In this document: positions 63,245 to 64,000 of the stretch, piece after piece | How the letters are laid out: each line of letters opens with the position of its first letter | Position numbering within the stretch: the first letter of the stretch is position 1 | Assembly (NCBI GenBank): GCA_028829895.1 | Contig: CM054179.1 | Coordinates: forward strand, 100,339,875 to 100,403,874 | From: Sinotaia quadrata | Taxonomy: Eukaryota > Mollusca > Gastropoda > Architaenioglossa > Viviparidae | Length of the DNA stretch: 64,000 nt | Reading direction: 5' to 3' | Position numbers and translations under genes: made by a program | Notes under the pieces: generated by a model | Told to the model about the DNA's origin: nothing | Seen by the model: the letters and a program-made list of their open reading frames with translations, nothing else | The model's database searches: none

Positions 63245-63264
63245 CATTCTGCATCAATTCCGCG

Positions 63265-64000
63265 CGCGCTCTCTCTCTCTCATGACGCTTTTGTTGTTGT
63301 TGTTATGTTCACTTCTCTACAACCTGTGCACGAGTTGAGGTTTTTTCGTCCTCTGACGTTCTCGCCTCTAGGGGTGCGCAGGCATGGCTTCGCTCCCCTC
63401 GCTTGACTCGGGGTGGGGGAGGGGCAGGGGCAGGGGTTAGGATTTCGTTGCTGTCGTCCGTCGTCCCGAATTTTTTTTCTTTTTTCATTGGCTTGTTGAC
63501 CGTTTGCTTTGCTCCCGTGGTTCTGTTGCCTGTTTTACAGAGAAAATGATTAGCCTTTATAAAGCACTATGTAGTTAATGCTAGCAGTCTCTGTGTAATT
63601 TATTTTTATAAATTGCAGGATTTTCACCATATCAGGTTGCTTAGGAGGGACAGTCTACACAGACTCAGCCAGTGACGACGATTAGACTCTGCCAGTGTCT
63701 AAGTTAAGTGAAAATAGTCATTGGCCAGGAGTGTGAGAACAGTTTATAACCACGTAGGAACTATTGGGAACTTTGTGCAAATCTTTGTTATTGGAGAACT
63801 GAGAAGAAACTATATGAACTTGGTCAAGGAAAACATAACTAGCTAGGGGATGCTAACTTTTTTCTGATAGATATTATGAATATTGTGCTATGTGTATTTT
63901 GTAAATGATTGCTGTTTTATTTCGTTTATTTGTTTAATTTTCTTTTATATAAATATTTTATTAATTTTCATCTGTCTTATGTCACTTCTTACCATCTTCA
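63265..64000. other. Upstream of copy D, no gene seen
   Basis: A GC-richer patch with G-runs (63409-63435) follows the presumed promoter of copy D. The plus open frame at 63203-63406 overlaps the conserved hairpin of the opposite gene and is not accepted. Confidence 0.4.

Overview
This window is nuclear DNA from an animal, most likely a lophotrochozoan and probably a gastropod mollusc. It is AT-rich, its short exons are separated by long introns with GT-AG ends, it is crowded with micro- and minisatellites, and it carries decayed LINE fragments. The motif AAGGGAGATAA, which I associate with molluscan non-coding DNA, recurs. No long open frame is a gene by itself; genes had to be assembled from short exons with matching intron phases.

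Layout. 1-16190: no convincing gene, only satellites and a dispersed repeat. 16200-23058 (+): a seven-exon gene for a secreted protein of about 239 residues that I do not recognise, with a helical N-terminal part and a basic, glycine-rich, beta-like C-terminus. 27154-27377 (+): an orphan terminal exon in the same phase and of nearly the same length as that gene's last exon, possibly an alternative last exon. 30-63 kb: a local family of small secreted EF-hand proteins. Copy A (30282-39450, +) and copy B (43635-51076, +) look complete; copy C (around 53.1-53.5 kb, +) is a frameshifted 5' fragment; copy D (63160-58752, -) is inverted and has at least its first three exons.

The EF-hand copies share intron phases (2, 1, 1, 0 where complete), exon lengths, introns that split the calcium loops at the same place, and a conserved inverted repeat just before the start codon. 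A and B also share a terminal exon with its acceptor and poly(A) signal. Between and inside them lie two LINE fragments, a dispersed repeat in inverted copies, hAT-like short elements and more than fifteen different minisatellites.

The main novelty candidates are the EF-hand cluster with its upstream hairpin and shifting calcium sites, and the unrecognised secreted gene at 16.2-23.1 kb. All gene models come from reading the sequence alone; no RNA or database evidence was available.
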